Assembly: GCF_001653715.1 (NCBI RefSeq)
Contig: NZ_LWHQ01000058.1
Span: 1-60,976 of the forward strand
DNA length: 60,976 nucleotides
DNA from: Methylobacterium platani
GTDB lineage: Bacteria; Pseudomonadota; Alphaproteobacteria; Rhizobiales; Beijerinckiaceae
Direction: 5' to 3'
How positions within the stretch are numbered: position 1 is the first letter of the stretch; each line of letters starts with the position of its first letter. Shown in pieces: positions 54,456 to 60,976 of the stretch. Below the pieces are notes generated by a model. The model searched no databases, was not told the DNA's origin, and worked only from the letters and a program-made list of their open reading frames with translations. Made by a program: the position numbers and the translations under genes.

Positions 54456-54532
54456 CCACAGGGATCGCCACAGGGATCGCCACAGGCTGCGTCCCGCCCG
54501 TCCCACAGGGCCATGCACAGGCCGCCCACAGG
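54456..54532 (+). repeat. CCACAGG short direct-repeat array
   Basis: CCACAGG at 54456, 54468, 54480, 54503 and 54526 plus the variant GCACAGG at 54515. Spacings 12, 12, 23, 12 and 11 keep all copies on nearly the same helix face. It lies between the iterons and the initiator gene. Confidence 0.85.
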
Positions 54533-54662
54533 CCCGTCCGGGCGGGGAGGGCACTCGAGCGCGGGTCCCATCAGGGCGGGGGCCTCGATCGGGCTCCACG
54601 GGGCTCCCGGGCCCCTCCACGCGCCGTCGCGGGCGGCCCGGTCGGAATCTCCGCGGGCCAAC

Positions 54663-54686
54663 GGGCGGGATATCGGGCGGGATATC
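54663..54686 (+). repeat. Tandem duplication GGGCGGGATATC
   Basis: Two exact adjacent copies of a 12-bp unit (54663-54674, 54675-54686), about 140 bp before repA. Part of the origin region. Confidence 0.8.
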
Positions 54687-54824
54687 GGGGACGAGTGGTG
54701 GGAATCTTGGGATAACCCACCCCCGGTTACGGAATCCGGGGAGCCGAATCGTGCATGAAGGCTTGGGACCGGGACCGGCGGGAGCGCCGCGGCATCCGGC
54801 AGGCGTCAGGCAAGACCGTCAGGC

Positions 54825-55922
54825 ATGAGCATCGAGGCGAAGATCGCGGCGATCCACGACGAGGATCTGCTGGCCGAGCTGGAAGCGGCCCGGGGCGGAT
54901 TCCTGTTCGCGGTCATCGTCGAGCACATCGCCCACCGCCAGGCCCTGCGCGACGCCGAGCGGGCCGAGTCCGGGCGCCGGCAGGAGACCCGCGCCGCGAT
55001 GGGGCGCGACCAGCGCCGGCGCGACGCGGTGCGGATGGTGATCGAGGCCGAGCCGGTCACCCCGGACGCGATCCAGCACATCCATTCCGTCCTGGCTTTG
55101 TGCGGCTTGCCCTACCGCGACCCCGGCGACGAGCGGGAATTCTTTCGGGAGTACGGCCGCAACACGCTCAGCATCCTGGCCGGGCGGCTGAAGAACCCGG
55201 CGACCGGCCAGATGGAGCTGCAGGGCCTGCCCTACGGCCCCAAGGCCCGGCTGGTGCTGCTGCATCTCTGCACCGAGGCGGTGCGCCAGCGCAGCCCCAC
55301 GGTCGAGGTCGCCGACAGCCTGTCGGGCTTCATGCGGGAGATGGGCTTTGCCGTCACCGGCGGCGAGCGCGGCACGATCCGGCAGTTCAAGGAGCAGCTG
55401 CACCGGCTCGCCGCCTGCACGATGCAGATCGGCCTGTGGGACGGGCAGTCGCGCTCCTCGACCATCACCATGCCGCCGTTCCGCCAGCTCGACCTCTGGC
55501 GTGCGAGCGGCCAGGACGGCATCGCCTGGTCGAAGACGGTGCAGTTCCACCAGGATTTCTACGACAACCTGGTCCAGCACGCCCTGCCGGTCGACATCCG
55601 GGCCGCCCGCGCCTTCTCGGGCTCGGCGCGCAAGCTCGACCTCCTGTTCTGGATCGGCTACCGCCTGCGCAGCCTGCAGCGGCCGTTGCGCCTGAGCTGG
55701 GACACGGTCCACAAGCAGTTCGGCGCCGACAACGCCTCCCTGCGCAGCTTCCGCCAGGCGTTCAAGGCCGACGTGGTCCACGTCAAGGAGGTCTTCCCGA
55801 AGCTGCCGATCAGCCTCGACGAGGCCGGCCTGCAGCTGATGCCGACCGATCCCGGCTCCCTCCTGGTCCCGCCGAAAGCCGCCCGCCGCAAGGCCGCGGC
55901 CGCCGGGGCAGGGGCGGCCTGA
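54825..55922 (+). CDS. repA: Plasmid-type replication initiator RepA (RepA_C family)
   Basis: A 365-residue protein of the plasmid RepA family. The signature block is ELQGLPYGPKARLVLLHLCT, EAVRQRSPTVEVADSLSGFM and GFAVTGGERGTIRQFKEQLH, followed by VQFHQDFYDNLVQHALPVDI, LDLLFWIGYRLRSLQRPLRL and SWDTVHKQFGADNASLRSFR, the HTH-like C-terminal part. Such proteins bind iterons to start plasmid replication. ATG 54825 follows the origin repeats; the N-terminal 90 residues are a helical region. No partition genes (parA/parB) or repC are adjacent. Being flanked by mazG and chromosomal genes, it may be an integrated or domesticated replicon. Confidence 0.9.
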   Translation: MSIEAKIAAIHDEDLLAELEAARGGFLFAVIVEHIAHRQALRDAERAESGRRQETRAAMGRDQRRRDAVRMVIEAEPVTPDAIQHIHSVLALCGLPYRDPGDEREFFREYGRNTLSILAGRLKNPATGQMELQGLPYGPKARLVLLHLCTEAVRQRSPTVEVADSLSGFMREMGFAVTGGERGTIRQFKEQLHRLAACTMQIGLWDGQSRSSTITMPPFRQLDLWRASGQDGIAWSKTVQFHQDFYDNLVQHALPVDIRAARAFSGSARKLDLLFWIGYRLRSLQRPLRLSWDTVHKQFGADNASLRSFRQAFKADVVHVKEVFPKLPISLDEAGLQLMPTDPGSLLVPPKAARRKAAAAGAGAA

Positions 55923-56540
55923 CGGCGCCCGCCCCGATTCCGGGGCGGACAGCCATCCGGTCCCGGACCGCGCTGCGCGGCCGCGCGCGGAGGGCCGTCG
56001 CGCGTCAACCGACCCCGCGCCGGACGATCCCGGCCTTGCCGCGAGGGCGCTCCTCGAGAGGGGGAGGGGCGTGCGCCCGGTCGTGTCCTCGGTCTGCCGG
56101 TTCGTCGGCCGCGCCCGGACCTCGCATCGTGTCGCCGGAGCCGCGCCGTCGCCGGCGGGGGCCGATCCGGGTCCGGATGGAACCGTCCCGTGCGCGGTGA
56201 ACCGGTCTGCGTGCCGTCGAGACATGGCCGGCCGCGCGGGGACCGGTTCGGCCGGCACGGTCACGCGCCGGCGGGCGCCCCCAGGACACGGACGAGGACA
56301 GGGCCGGCCGCGACGGTGAAAAACGTCCGGGGCATATGGAATGTTTCGCATTCATTCAAGGAAACAGACGAGGACCAGCCGCACGGCTGCCGGGGAGGGG
56401 GAACACCCCGGCTCCACCGAGGGCGGACGTCACCGGCGCACGCGACACCGGGCTTGCACCCGTGCGGAATATTCTTATTCTAGGAATTCCCGGCACGCAT
56501 CGAGTGATGTCGGAATTTCAGAATATTCCAAGAGGGCGGC
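55923..56540. other. 618-bp region between repA and the HARE-HTH gene
   Basis: No supported gene. The first 400 bp are GC-rich without features. From 56330 it turns AT-richer with a GAATG-TTTCG-CATTC hairpin (56339-56353) and an inverted repeat GGAATATTC (56466-56474) / GAATATTCC (56521-56529), 46 bp apart, the second copy lying just before the next gene. These are likely promoter and operator elements. Confidence 0.5.
56466..56529. promoter_or_regulatory. GGAATATTC inverted-repeat pair before the HARE-HTH gene
   Basis: GGAATATTC at 56466-56474 and its complement GAATATTCC at 56521-56529 bracket an AT-rich stretch that also holds GGAATTCC (56483-56490). In DNA this GC-rich the pattern stands out; it ends 11 bp before the ATG. 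Confidence 0.5.
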
Positions 56541-57020
56541 ATGTTCCTGTCGGAAGCGGAAACGGAGGCCCGGCTGGACGACTTGCGGCGCCGGCGCGCC
56601 GCCCTCGACCGGGCCATCGCCGAGCACGAGCTCTACCTCGATCTCGGCCGTCGGCTCGCCCGGCCGGATGCCGCGGAACCGGCCTCGGCCACGCCCGCGC
56701 CCGCCCCGGCGGAGCCGCCCCGCCCGGACCCGGCACGGCGTCCCGAGCCGCCGCGGGCCGCACCCGCACCCGAGGCCGAGGCCGCGGGCGCCGCGGCGCG
56801 CCGGGAAGGCCGTCGGCTAATCGAGGCGGCCGAGGCGATCCTGGCCGAGGCCGGGCGGCCGATGCACGCCGCCGAGATCTGGGAACGGCTCGCCGCCCGC
56901 GGCCTGACCCTGCCGGGCCACGATCCGGTCGCGGCCCTCAACACCCGGCTGTGGAAGCGCGCGCAAGGCGGCAGCGTCTTCCGCCGCCTCGGCGACGCGG
57001 TCTACGGGCTCGCCTCCTGA
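56541..57020 (+). CDS. HARE-HTH domain protein of unknown function
   Basis: A 159-residue protein. Residues 1-35 form a coiled-coil helix (EAETEARLDDLRRRRAALDR), then a Pro/Ala/Glu linker, and from about residue 88 a winged-helix domain of HARE-HTH type: LIEAAEAILAEAGRPMHAAE, IWERLAARGLTLPGHDPVAA and LNTRLWKRAQGGSVFRRLGD. HARE-HTH domains are known from restriction enzymes and DNA-linked regulators. ATG 56541 follows AAGAGGGCGGC. Could be an accessory protein of the neighbouring replicon or a regulator of its own. Confidence 0.7.
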   Translation: MFLSEAETEARLDDLRRRRAALDRAIAEHELYLDLGRRLARPDAAEPASATPAPAPAEPPRPDPARRPEPPRAAPAPEAEAAGAAARREGRRLIEAAEAILAEAGRPMHAAEIWERLAARGLTLPGHDPVAALNTRLWKRAQGGSVFRRLGDAVYGLAS

Positions 57021-57188
57021 CGCCGGGGGGAGCGGGGGCGGGACGCGCCGGCGACCGCGAGGTCCGGCCCGGACGGACGGTTCACCACCGGGCAACGCTG
57101 GTCCGCGGCGGAATGCCGCCTATCTCCGGTCCGGCAACGCTCGCGGCGCCGTGAGGCGCCGCCCGGACCAGGAGCTCCGCCGCCCGCC

Positions 57189-57794
57189 ATGACAGCCTCC
57201 CTCCTCGGCCGCCTGCGGCTCCTCGTGCTGGCGCTCGGCCTCGCCACCACCCTCTCGGCCTGCGACGCGGTCAACCGGGTGCCCACCCTGGAGGAGGCCG
57301 CCAAGTCGCGCTGGGGCGAGGTGCAGAACCAGTACCAGCGCCGCGCCGACCTGATCCCGAACCTCGTCGAGACCGTGAAGGGCTACGCCCAGCAGGAGAA
57401 GGACGTGCTGGTGCAGGTGACCGAGGCCCGCGCCAAGGCGACCTCGGTCAAGGTCGATGCGTCGACGGTCAGCGACCCGCAGAAGTTCCGCGAGTTCCAG
57501 GACGCCCAGAACCAGCTCTCGGGCGCGCTCGGCCGGCTCCTCGTCACCGTCGAGCGCTATCCCGACCTGAAGTCGAACGCCAACTTCCTCGCCCTGCAAT
57601 CGCAGCTCGAGGGCACCGAGAACCGCATCGCGGTGGCGCGGCGGGACTACATCCAGGCGGTGCAGGCCTACAACACCGAGATCCGCACGATCCCGGGCCG
57701 CTGGATCGCCTCCACCCTCTATCCCGACGCCAAGCCGATGGAGGCCTTCACCGCCACCCCCGACGCCGCCCGCCCGCCGAACGTGAAGTTCTAG
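57189..57794 (+). CDS. lemA: LemA family lipoprotein
   Basis: A 201-residue protein with a lipoprotein signal (lipobox LSAC, Cys at residue 25). The mature part is the LemA four-helix fold: RWGEVQNQYQRRADLIPNLV, ETVKGYAQQEKDVLVQVTEA, SNANFLALQSQLEGTENRIA, VARRDYIQAVQAYNTEIRTI. Function not established; nearly always beside TPM-domain genes, as here. First gene of a three-gene operon. Confidence 0.93.
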   Translation: MTASLLGRLRLLVLALGLATTLSACDAVNRVPTLEEAAKSRWGEVQNQYQRRADLIPNLVETVKGYAQQEKDVLVQVTEARAKATSVKVDASTVSDPQKFREFQDAQNQLSGALGRLLVTVERYPDLKSNANFLALQSQLEGTENRIAVARRDYIQAVQAYNTEIRTIPGRWIASTLYPDAKPMEAFTATPDAARPPNVKF

Positions 57795-57798
57795 CCGG

Positions 57799-58584
57799 AT
57801 GCGCAAGGCCCCGGGCGCCGCCCTCCTCGCCCTCCTGGCGATCCTCTGGGCCGGGGCGGCGGCGTCCCTCGACCTGCCGCCGCTGACCGGCCGGGTGGTC
57901 GACGGCGCCGGGCTGCTGCAGCCCGAGGACGCGGCGGCGCTCGCGGCCCGGCTGAAGGCGCACGAGGACCGGACCACCGACCAGGTCGTCGTCGCCACCG
58001 TGCCCTCGCTCCAGGGCACCTCGGTCGAGGATTTCGCCAACCGGCTGTTCCGCGCCTGGGGCCTCGGCACCGGGGCGAGGAACAACGGCGTGCTGTTCCT
58101 CGTCGCACCCGCCGAGCGCAAGGTGCGGATCGAGGTCGGCTACGGCCTCGAGGGCGCGCTGACCGACGCGCTGTCGAAGGTGATCATCGCGAGCGCGGTG
58201 GCGCCGAAGTTCAAGGCCGGGGATTTTCCCGGCGGCATCCGGGCCGGGGTCGACGGCATCCTGGGCATCCTCTCCGGCGACGCCGCCGAGTGGCAGCGCA
58301 AGGCCGAGGTGCGCGAGGATTCGGCCGGCGGCCTCGACCCGATCCTGGTGGTGATCCTGCTCGTGGTGATCGGGTTCATGCTGGTGCGGCTCCTGGCCGG
58401 GCGGGGCGGCGGCCCGGGCCGGCCGCACCGCCGCCCGGGCGGGAGCTGGATCGTCGTGCCGGGCCCCTCGGGCGGCTTCGGCGGCGGCTTCGGCGGAGGC
58501 CTGGGGGGAGGGATGGGCGACGGCGGCGGCTTCTCGGGCGGAGGCGGCTCGTCGGGCGGCGGCGGCGCCTCGGGAGAGTGGTGA
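57799..58584 (+). CDS. TPM domain protein (YgcG family) with Gly-rich tail
   Basis: A 261-residue membrane-anchored protein. Signal peptide about 1-22, TPM domain about 30-160 (LTGRVVDGAGLLQPEDAAAL, VVVATVPSLQGTSVEDFANR, GVLFLVAPAERKVRIEVGYG), a transmembrane helix near 180-200 (PILVVILLVVIGFMLVRLL), and a Gly/Ser tail (SGGGGSSGGGGASGEW). The TPM domain was named from a thylakoid phosphatase, but bacterial activity is unclear. Starts 4 bp after lemA. Confidence 0.92.
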   Translation: MRKAPGAALLALLAILWAGAAASLDLPPLTGRVVDGAGLLQPEDAAALAARLKAHEDRTTDQVVVATVPSLQGTSVEDFANRLFRAWGLGTGARNNGVLFLVAPAERKVRIEVGYGLEGALTDALSKVIIASAVAPKFKAGDFPGGIRAGVDGILGILSGDAAEWQRKAEVREDSAGGLDPILVVILLVVIGFMLVRLLAGRGGGPGRPHRRPGGSWIVVPGPSGGFGGGFGGGLGGGMGDGGGFSGGGGSSGGGGASGEW

Positions 58585-59222
58585 TGCCGGACGAGACGAG
58601 GCCCGCCCTCCTGACGGGGGCGGAGCGCACCCGCATCGCGGCGGCGGTCGCGGCGGCCGAGCGCGGGACCGCGGGCGAGATCGTCGTGATGGTGGCGGCC
58701 CGCTCGGGCGCCTATCGCAGCCTGCCCCCGGCGCTGGCGCTGGCGGGCGCCCTGCTGGTGCCCTGGCCGCTGATCCTCCTCACCGGGCTCTCCGCCACGA
58801 GAATCTTCCTGCTCCAGCTCGTCGCCGCCCTGGCGCTGCTCGCCGGCCTCGCGGCGGCTCCGAGCCGCGCCCGCCTGGCCCGCGTCCTGCCCCGCTCCCT
58901 CCGCCGCGCCCGCGCCCGCGCCGCCGCCCGGCACGAGTTCCGGTCCCGGGGCCTTGCCGGCACGCGCGGCCGCACCGGCGTGCTGATCTACGTCGCCCTG
59001 GCCGAGCGCTACGCCGACGTGGTGACGGATGTCGGGGTCGGCACCGCGCCGGAATGCTGGCGCGCCGTGATCGACGACCTCGTGGCGGCGCTCCGCCGCG
59101 ACGCCCTGGCCGACGGGCTCGCACGGGCGGTCGAGGCCGCCGGCACGATCCTCGCCGAGGCCGCCCCGTCCCTGCCCGACGACACCGACGAATTGCCGAA
59201 CCGGGTGATCGTGACCGAGTAG
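58584..59222 (+). CDS. TPM domain protein, second copy
   Basis: A 212-residue protein with a cytoplasm-like N-terminus (TGAERTRIAAAVAAAERGTA, GEIVVMVAARSGAYRS), two membrane helices (about 48-92), and a second TPM-like half (TGVLIYVALAERYADVVTDV, then GTAPECWRAVIDDLVAAL). ATG 58584 shares one base with the preceding stop. Together with lemA and the first TPM gene it forms a likely envelope module. Confidence 0.88.
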   Translation: MPDETRPALLTGAERTRIAAAVAAAERGTAGEIVVMVAARSGAYRSLPPALALAGALLVPWPLILLTGLSATRIFLLQLVAALALLAGLAAAPSRARLARVLPRSLRRARARAAARHEFRSRGLAGTRGRTGVLIYVALAERYADVVTDVGVGTAPECWRAVIDDLVAALRRDALADGLARAVEAAGTILAEAAPSLPDDTDELPNRVIVTE

Positions 59223-59324
59223 GCGGGCCGATCGCCCGTCCGGCCCGGAAAGGGGCTTGCGCCGAGAAGGGGCTTGCGCGGAACCGAGCGCGGCGCTAAT
59301 ACCCCGCTCGCCCTCTCGGGGCGT

Positions 59325-59402
59325 CGGAGCGTAGCGCAGCCCGGTTAGCGCACTAGTCTGGGGGACTAGGGGTCGGAGGTTCGAATCCTCTCGCTCCGAC
59401 CA
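59325..59402 (+). tRNA. tRNA-Pro (anticodon GGG)
   Basis: Acceptor CGGAGCG (59325-59331) pairs with CGCTCCG (59392-59398); discriminator A and encoded CCA follow. Anticodon stem CTAGT/ACTAG encloses CTGGGGG, giving anticodon GGG. The T arm is GGAGGTTCGAATCCTC. A foreign-looking segment begins right at its 3' end. Confidence 0.95.
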
Positions 59403-59543
59403 TTCAAAATCAAGCACTTAGCCGGGGATGCGGGTGCTTTTGGCTTACCGGAAATTCGCGTTGGTAAGCAGATAGTAAGCCAGCATTGTCGATTTGGGGG
59501 CTGCAGGCGAAGGCGGATCGCCCCCTGCTGCTTGGGCGTAGCT
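59403..59543. other. tRNA-flanking segment, candidate attachment site or integration scar
   Basis: Immediately 3' of tRNA-Pro: inverted GGCTTACC (59442-59449) and GGTAAGC (59463-59469), then a further GTAAGC (59475-59480). Base composition falls from here on. No integrase remains in the window; this could be one side of a tRNA-targeted island. Confidence 0.4.
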
Positions 59544-59890
59544 TTAAGCGATCAGATGCTCCCGACCGACCCGCAGCACTGCGACCACCACATCCCGCCG
59601 GCGCGTGGCTGCCTCGAGCGCCATCAGATCGGCGCCACAGGCCTCGAACGTGCCGGCCACCAGCGCTTCGCACCGCCGGGGCTCGCCCTCGCCGATCGTC
59701 TTCGTCCTGGTCGCCGATCACCGTCCACAAGGCCGCCTCGAGGTCCAAGCCGACGCCGCATTGGCGGCTCCAGATGCCGGGCGCGGCGTATATAGGGCGA
59801 GCAGGGCGTCCAGCACCTCGGCCGCCGCGTACGGGGCGAGGTCCGCGACCACAGCGGCGCTGTTGTCCTCTACCCAATCGGCTTGGCCAT
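59544..59890 (-). pseudogene. Frameshifted small gene next to tRNA-Pro
   Basis: A strong ribosome site (AAAGGAG) precedes ATG 59890, but that frame hits a stop after six codons (MAKPIG). One shifted frame then reads DWVEDNSAAVVADLAPYAAA and EVLDALLALY; another reads GVGLDLEAALWTVIGDQDED; the first frame resumes with GEGEPRRCEALVAGTFEACG, ADLMALEAATRRRDVVVAVL and RVGREHLIA, ending at TAA 59544. Together they give a plausible protein of about 114 residues, broken by roughly three indels. The family is not recognised; sequencing error is the other explanation. Confidence 0.55.
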
Positions 59891-60048
59891 GTGGGGGACT
59901 CCTTTCGACCCTTTGCAGACGCTCAGAAGGTCCGCTTCCCTGCGAGCTTGGTGCGCAAGACCCACGATCAGAATGGGCGATGCCGGAGGTGCCACGCTGG
60001 GTGACAACCTTTCGGGCGGTGTGTCATATGAAGGTATGAGGAGATTAT

Positions 60049-60291
60049 ATGGCTAAGCTTCCCACCCCTGAAGAGAGCGGCAGACTGGTTCTCAATATCT
60101 ACGCTCACTTCAATAGCCGCCCCGGCCATGTGCTGCGAGCGAACAACTTTGTCGCTGTTGCTTCTCGGCAACGTATTCACATGGAGGATATTCAGCAGGG
60201 CTTAGATTACGCAGCTAGCCAGAAATGGATCGAAGAAACTGACAATGGCTGCCTACGCCTGACCGAACTTGGCTTTAGGGAAATGCCTTAA
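60049..60291 (+). CDS. Small hypothetical protein of the tRNA-Pro island
   Basis: An 80-residue protein, ATG 60049 with a good GAGGAG ribosome site. It reads MAKLPTPEESGRLVLNIYAH then VLRANNFVAVASRQRIHMED, IQQGLDYAASQKWIEETDNG and CLRLTELGFREMP. The pattern (helix, helix, helix, then a short LRLTELG strand) looks like a winged-helix fold. GC content is clearly below the backbone. Followed after 19 bp by another AT-rich gene. Confidence 0.7.
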   Translation: MAKLPTPEESGRLVLNIYAHFNSRPGHVLRANNFVAVASRQRIHMEDIQQGLDYAASQKWIEETDNGCLRLTELGFREMP

Positions 60292-60310
60292 AACAGCTGC
60301 GGGTTCAAAT

Positions 60311-60805
60311 ATGTCTGATCGGATAGCGAATATCAGTCCGGAGCATTTCTCTTGGCTTGTCGAAGGACGCTCTGCAAACCAGCAAAGCACCTTAGAGCTT
60401 TATAGGATTATTGTACAAAGTGAGAAAAAATTAAACAGCAATGTAGAGCTTCAAGATGCCGCGCACGAGCTTACTGGGGTAGCGTTTTCTCTTTGGAGGG
60501 CTGTTTTTCTTAGTGATGTAAGCGAGGAATATCTTGACGAGCTCGCAGATATTAAAAAGTTCCTGGTAAGTCTTATATCTGACAATACGGTGTTGTATAT
60601 TACAGATAAAAATGCCCGTAATTGGTCATTTAGATACTATCTCAGAAACGCCCAGCAGCGACTGAAACTGCTTTCGGAAAGCAAACTATCACTTGTTGAT
60701 GCCTCTGACTTACTGGTCCCGGCCGAGACCGATAAGGATGACTGGGCTAGCAGTCAAAAAATACTTGATGAGGCTATTCGGCGCTTTGGCGCGGCAATAG
60801 AGTAG
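60311..60805 (+). CDS. AT-rich hypothetical protein of the tRNA-Pro island
   Basis: A 164-residue helical protein (ELYRIIVQSEKKLNSNVELQ, HELTGVAFSLWRAVFLSDVS, NWSFRYYLRNAQQRLKLLSE). It uses AT-ended codons freely, quite unlike the rest of the window, which signals recent transfer. No family recognised, no signal peptide or membrane segment. ATG 60311 is taken as start; the frame opens at 60269 inside the previous gene. It is most likely co-transcribed with the gene before it. Confidence 0.7.
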   Translation: MSDRIANISPEHFSWLVEGRSANQQSTLELYRIIVQSEKKLNSNVELQDAAHELTGVAFSLWRAVFLSDVSEEYLDELADIKKFLVSLISDNTVLYITDKNARNWSFRYYLRNAQQRLKLLSESKLSLVDASDLLVPAETDKDDWASSQKILDEAIRRFGAAIE

Positions 60806-60976
60806 GCTCTTATGAAGATTTCAGCCCGCGAGACTCTTTCCAGGAACACGTTAAGTCGAGTTTGGAGCGTCCGCTCTGGGCTGGAATGCCAAGCTGCGCT
60901 TCCCACCCATTGCGGCGGTTCGGACGGTCAGCTTCCAGGCAGTCGATCTGACAGTGCTAGAGCGTTTTCAGTTTTG
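60806..60976. other. Right edge: unassigned sequence ending in a repeat-like motif
   Basis: 171 bp after the last gene. A frame opens at ATG 60812 (MKISARETLSRNTLSRVWSV) and runs off the edge but loses protein character quickly. The final TAGAGCGTTTTCAGTTTTG resembles the start of a dispersed intergenic repeat like the one near 28430. Confidence 0.3.

Larger units (their letters stand above)
53990..54824. other. Putative iteron-type replication origin upstream of repA
   Basis: An unusual region between mazG and repA. Order on the plus strand: an AT-rich stretch (53990-54150) that includes a GTTCGT-CAAA-ACGAAC hairpin (54062-54077) and a near-consensus DnaA box TGTGGATTA (54133-54141, 8 of 9 matches); 22-bp-spaced iterons (54192-54310) and two more distant copies; a CCACAGG array (54456-54532); a 12-bp duplication GGGCGGGATATC (54663-54686); then TTGGGATAA (54707-54715, a weaker DnaA-like site). 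This arrangement with an initiator gene immediately downstream is what plasmid origins look like. No gene is supported in it. Confidence 0.7.

Noticed and set aside
54456..54532. CRISPR array
   Set aside because: Repeat units are 7-8 bp with 4-5 bp gaps, far too short for repeats and spacers, and there are no cas genes.
54096..54758. Overlapping frames (200-220 codons) in the iteron region
   Set aside because: They encode short repeats such as RIGFG only because the DNA is repetitive; all three frames are open alike and none has family features.
60812..60976. Start of a TOBE/molbindin-like protein (MKISAR...) at the right edge
   Set aside because: Only the first six residues resemble that family; the rest does not, and the frame simply stays open.

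Overview
The window is about 61 kb of very GC-rich DNA whose gene content and order fit an alphaproteobacterium of the Hyphomicrobiales, most likely Methylobacterium or a close relative (inferred from content, not from a database search). Supporting signs are popZ (DUF2497) next to valS, the dusB-ntrB-ntrC / ntrY-ntrX / hfq / hflX block, a Ros/MucR regulator, an IspDF fusion, an rlpA-dacC-tmk-holB run, and Rhizobiales-type dispersed intergenic repeats. Most of it is chromosomal backbone: valS, tmk, holB, ispDF, hfq, hflX, dusB and mazG.

Layout. 1-8.6 kb: the tail of an unknown gene, tRNA-Cys, an isoaspartyl methyltransferase-family gene, tolC, popZ, valS, a DUF2459 gene and an unknown gene. 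8.7-13.3 kb: a divergently arranged RND efflux pair (adaptor on minus, permease on plus). 13.5-18.9 kb: rlpA, a D,D-carboxypeptidase, tmk, holB and a metallophosphoesterase. 18.9-25.9 kb: a MASE1-GGDEF cyclase, phhB, a three-gene ABC importer, an MFS carrier and a small secreted protein. 26-30.7 kb: an MHS symporter, a DUF1289 protein, an RcnR-type repressor with its RcnA exporter, and a secreted protein. 30.8-34.5 kb: a histidine kinase / KaiC-like ATPase / response regulator cassette followed by a MarR-GNAT fusion. 34.5-49 kb, all on minus: pncC, ispDF, an AAA ATPase, hflX, hfq, ntrX, ntrY, mucR, ntrC, ntrB and dusB. 49-53.9 kb, on minus: an MFS carrier, a catalase-like peroxidase, a GNAT, an XRE-cupin regulator and mazG. 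54-57 kb: an iteron-bearing, plasmid-type replication origin with its RepA initiator, then a HARE-HTH protein. 57.2-59.2 kb: lemA with two TPM-domain genes. 59.3-61 kb: tRNA-Pro followed by a small island with a frameshifted gene and two AT-rich genes of unknown function.

How the genes work together. The nitrogen-control block carries two two-component systems (NtrBC, NtrYX) with the tRNA dihydrouridine synthase, Hfq and HflX; here a mucR-type gene and 846 bp without a convincing gene separate NtrBC from NtrYX. The KaiC cassette has a soluble kinase and a single-domain receiver directly flanking a two-domain KaiC with no KaiA or KaiB in the window, so it looks like a stand-alone signalling module. 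The most unusual item is the RepA/iteron unit: an ordered set of repeats (22-bp-spaced iterons, a CCACAGG array with about one helical turn spacing, a 12-bp duplication) upstream of a RepA_C-type initiator inside what otherwise reads as chromosome. It may be a captured plasmid origin or a second replicator.
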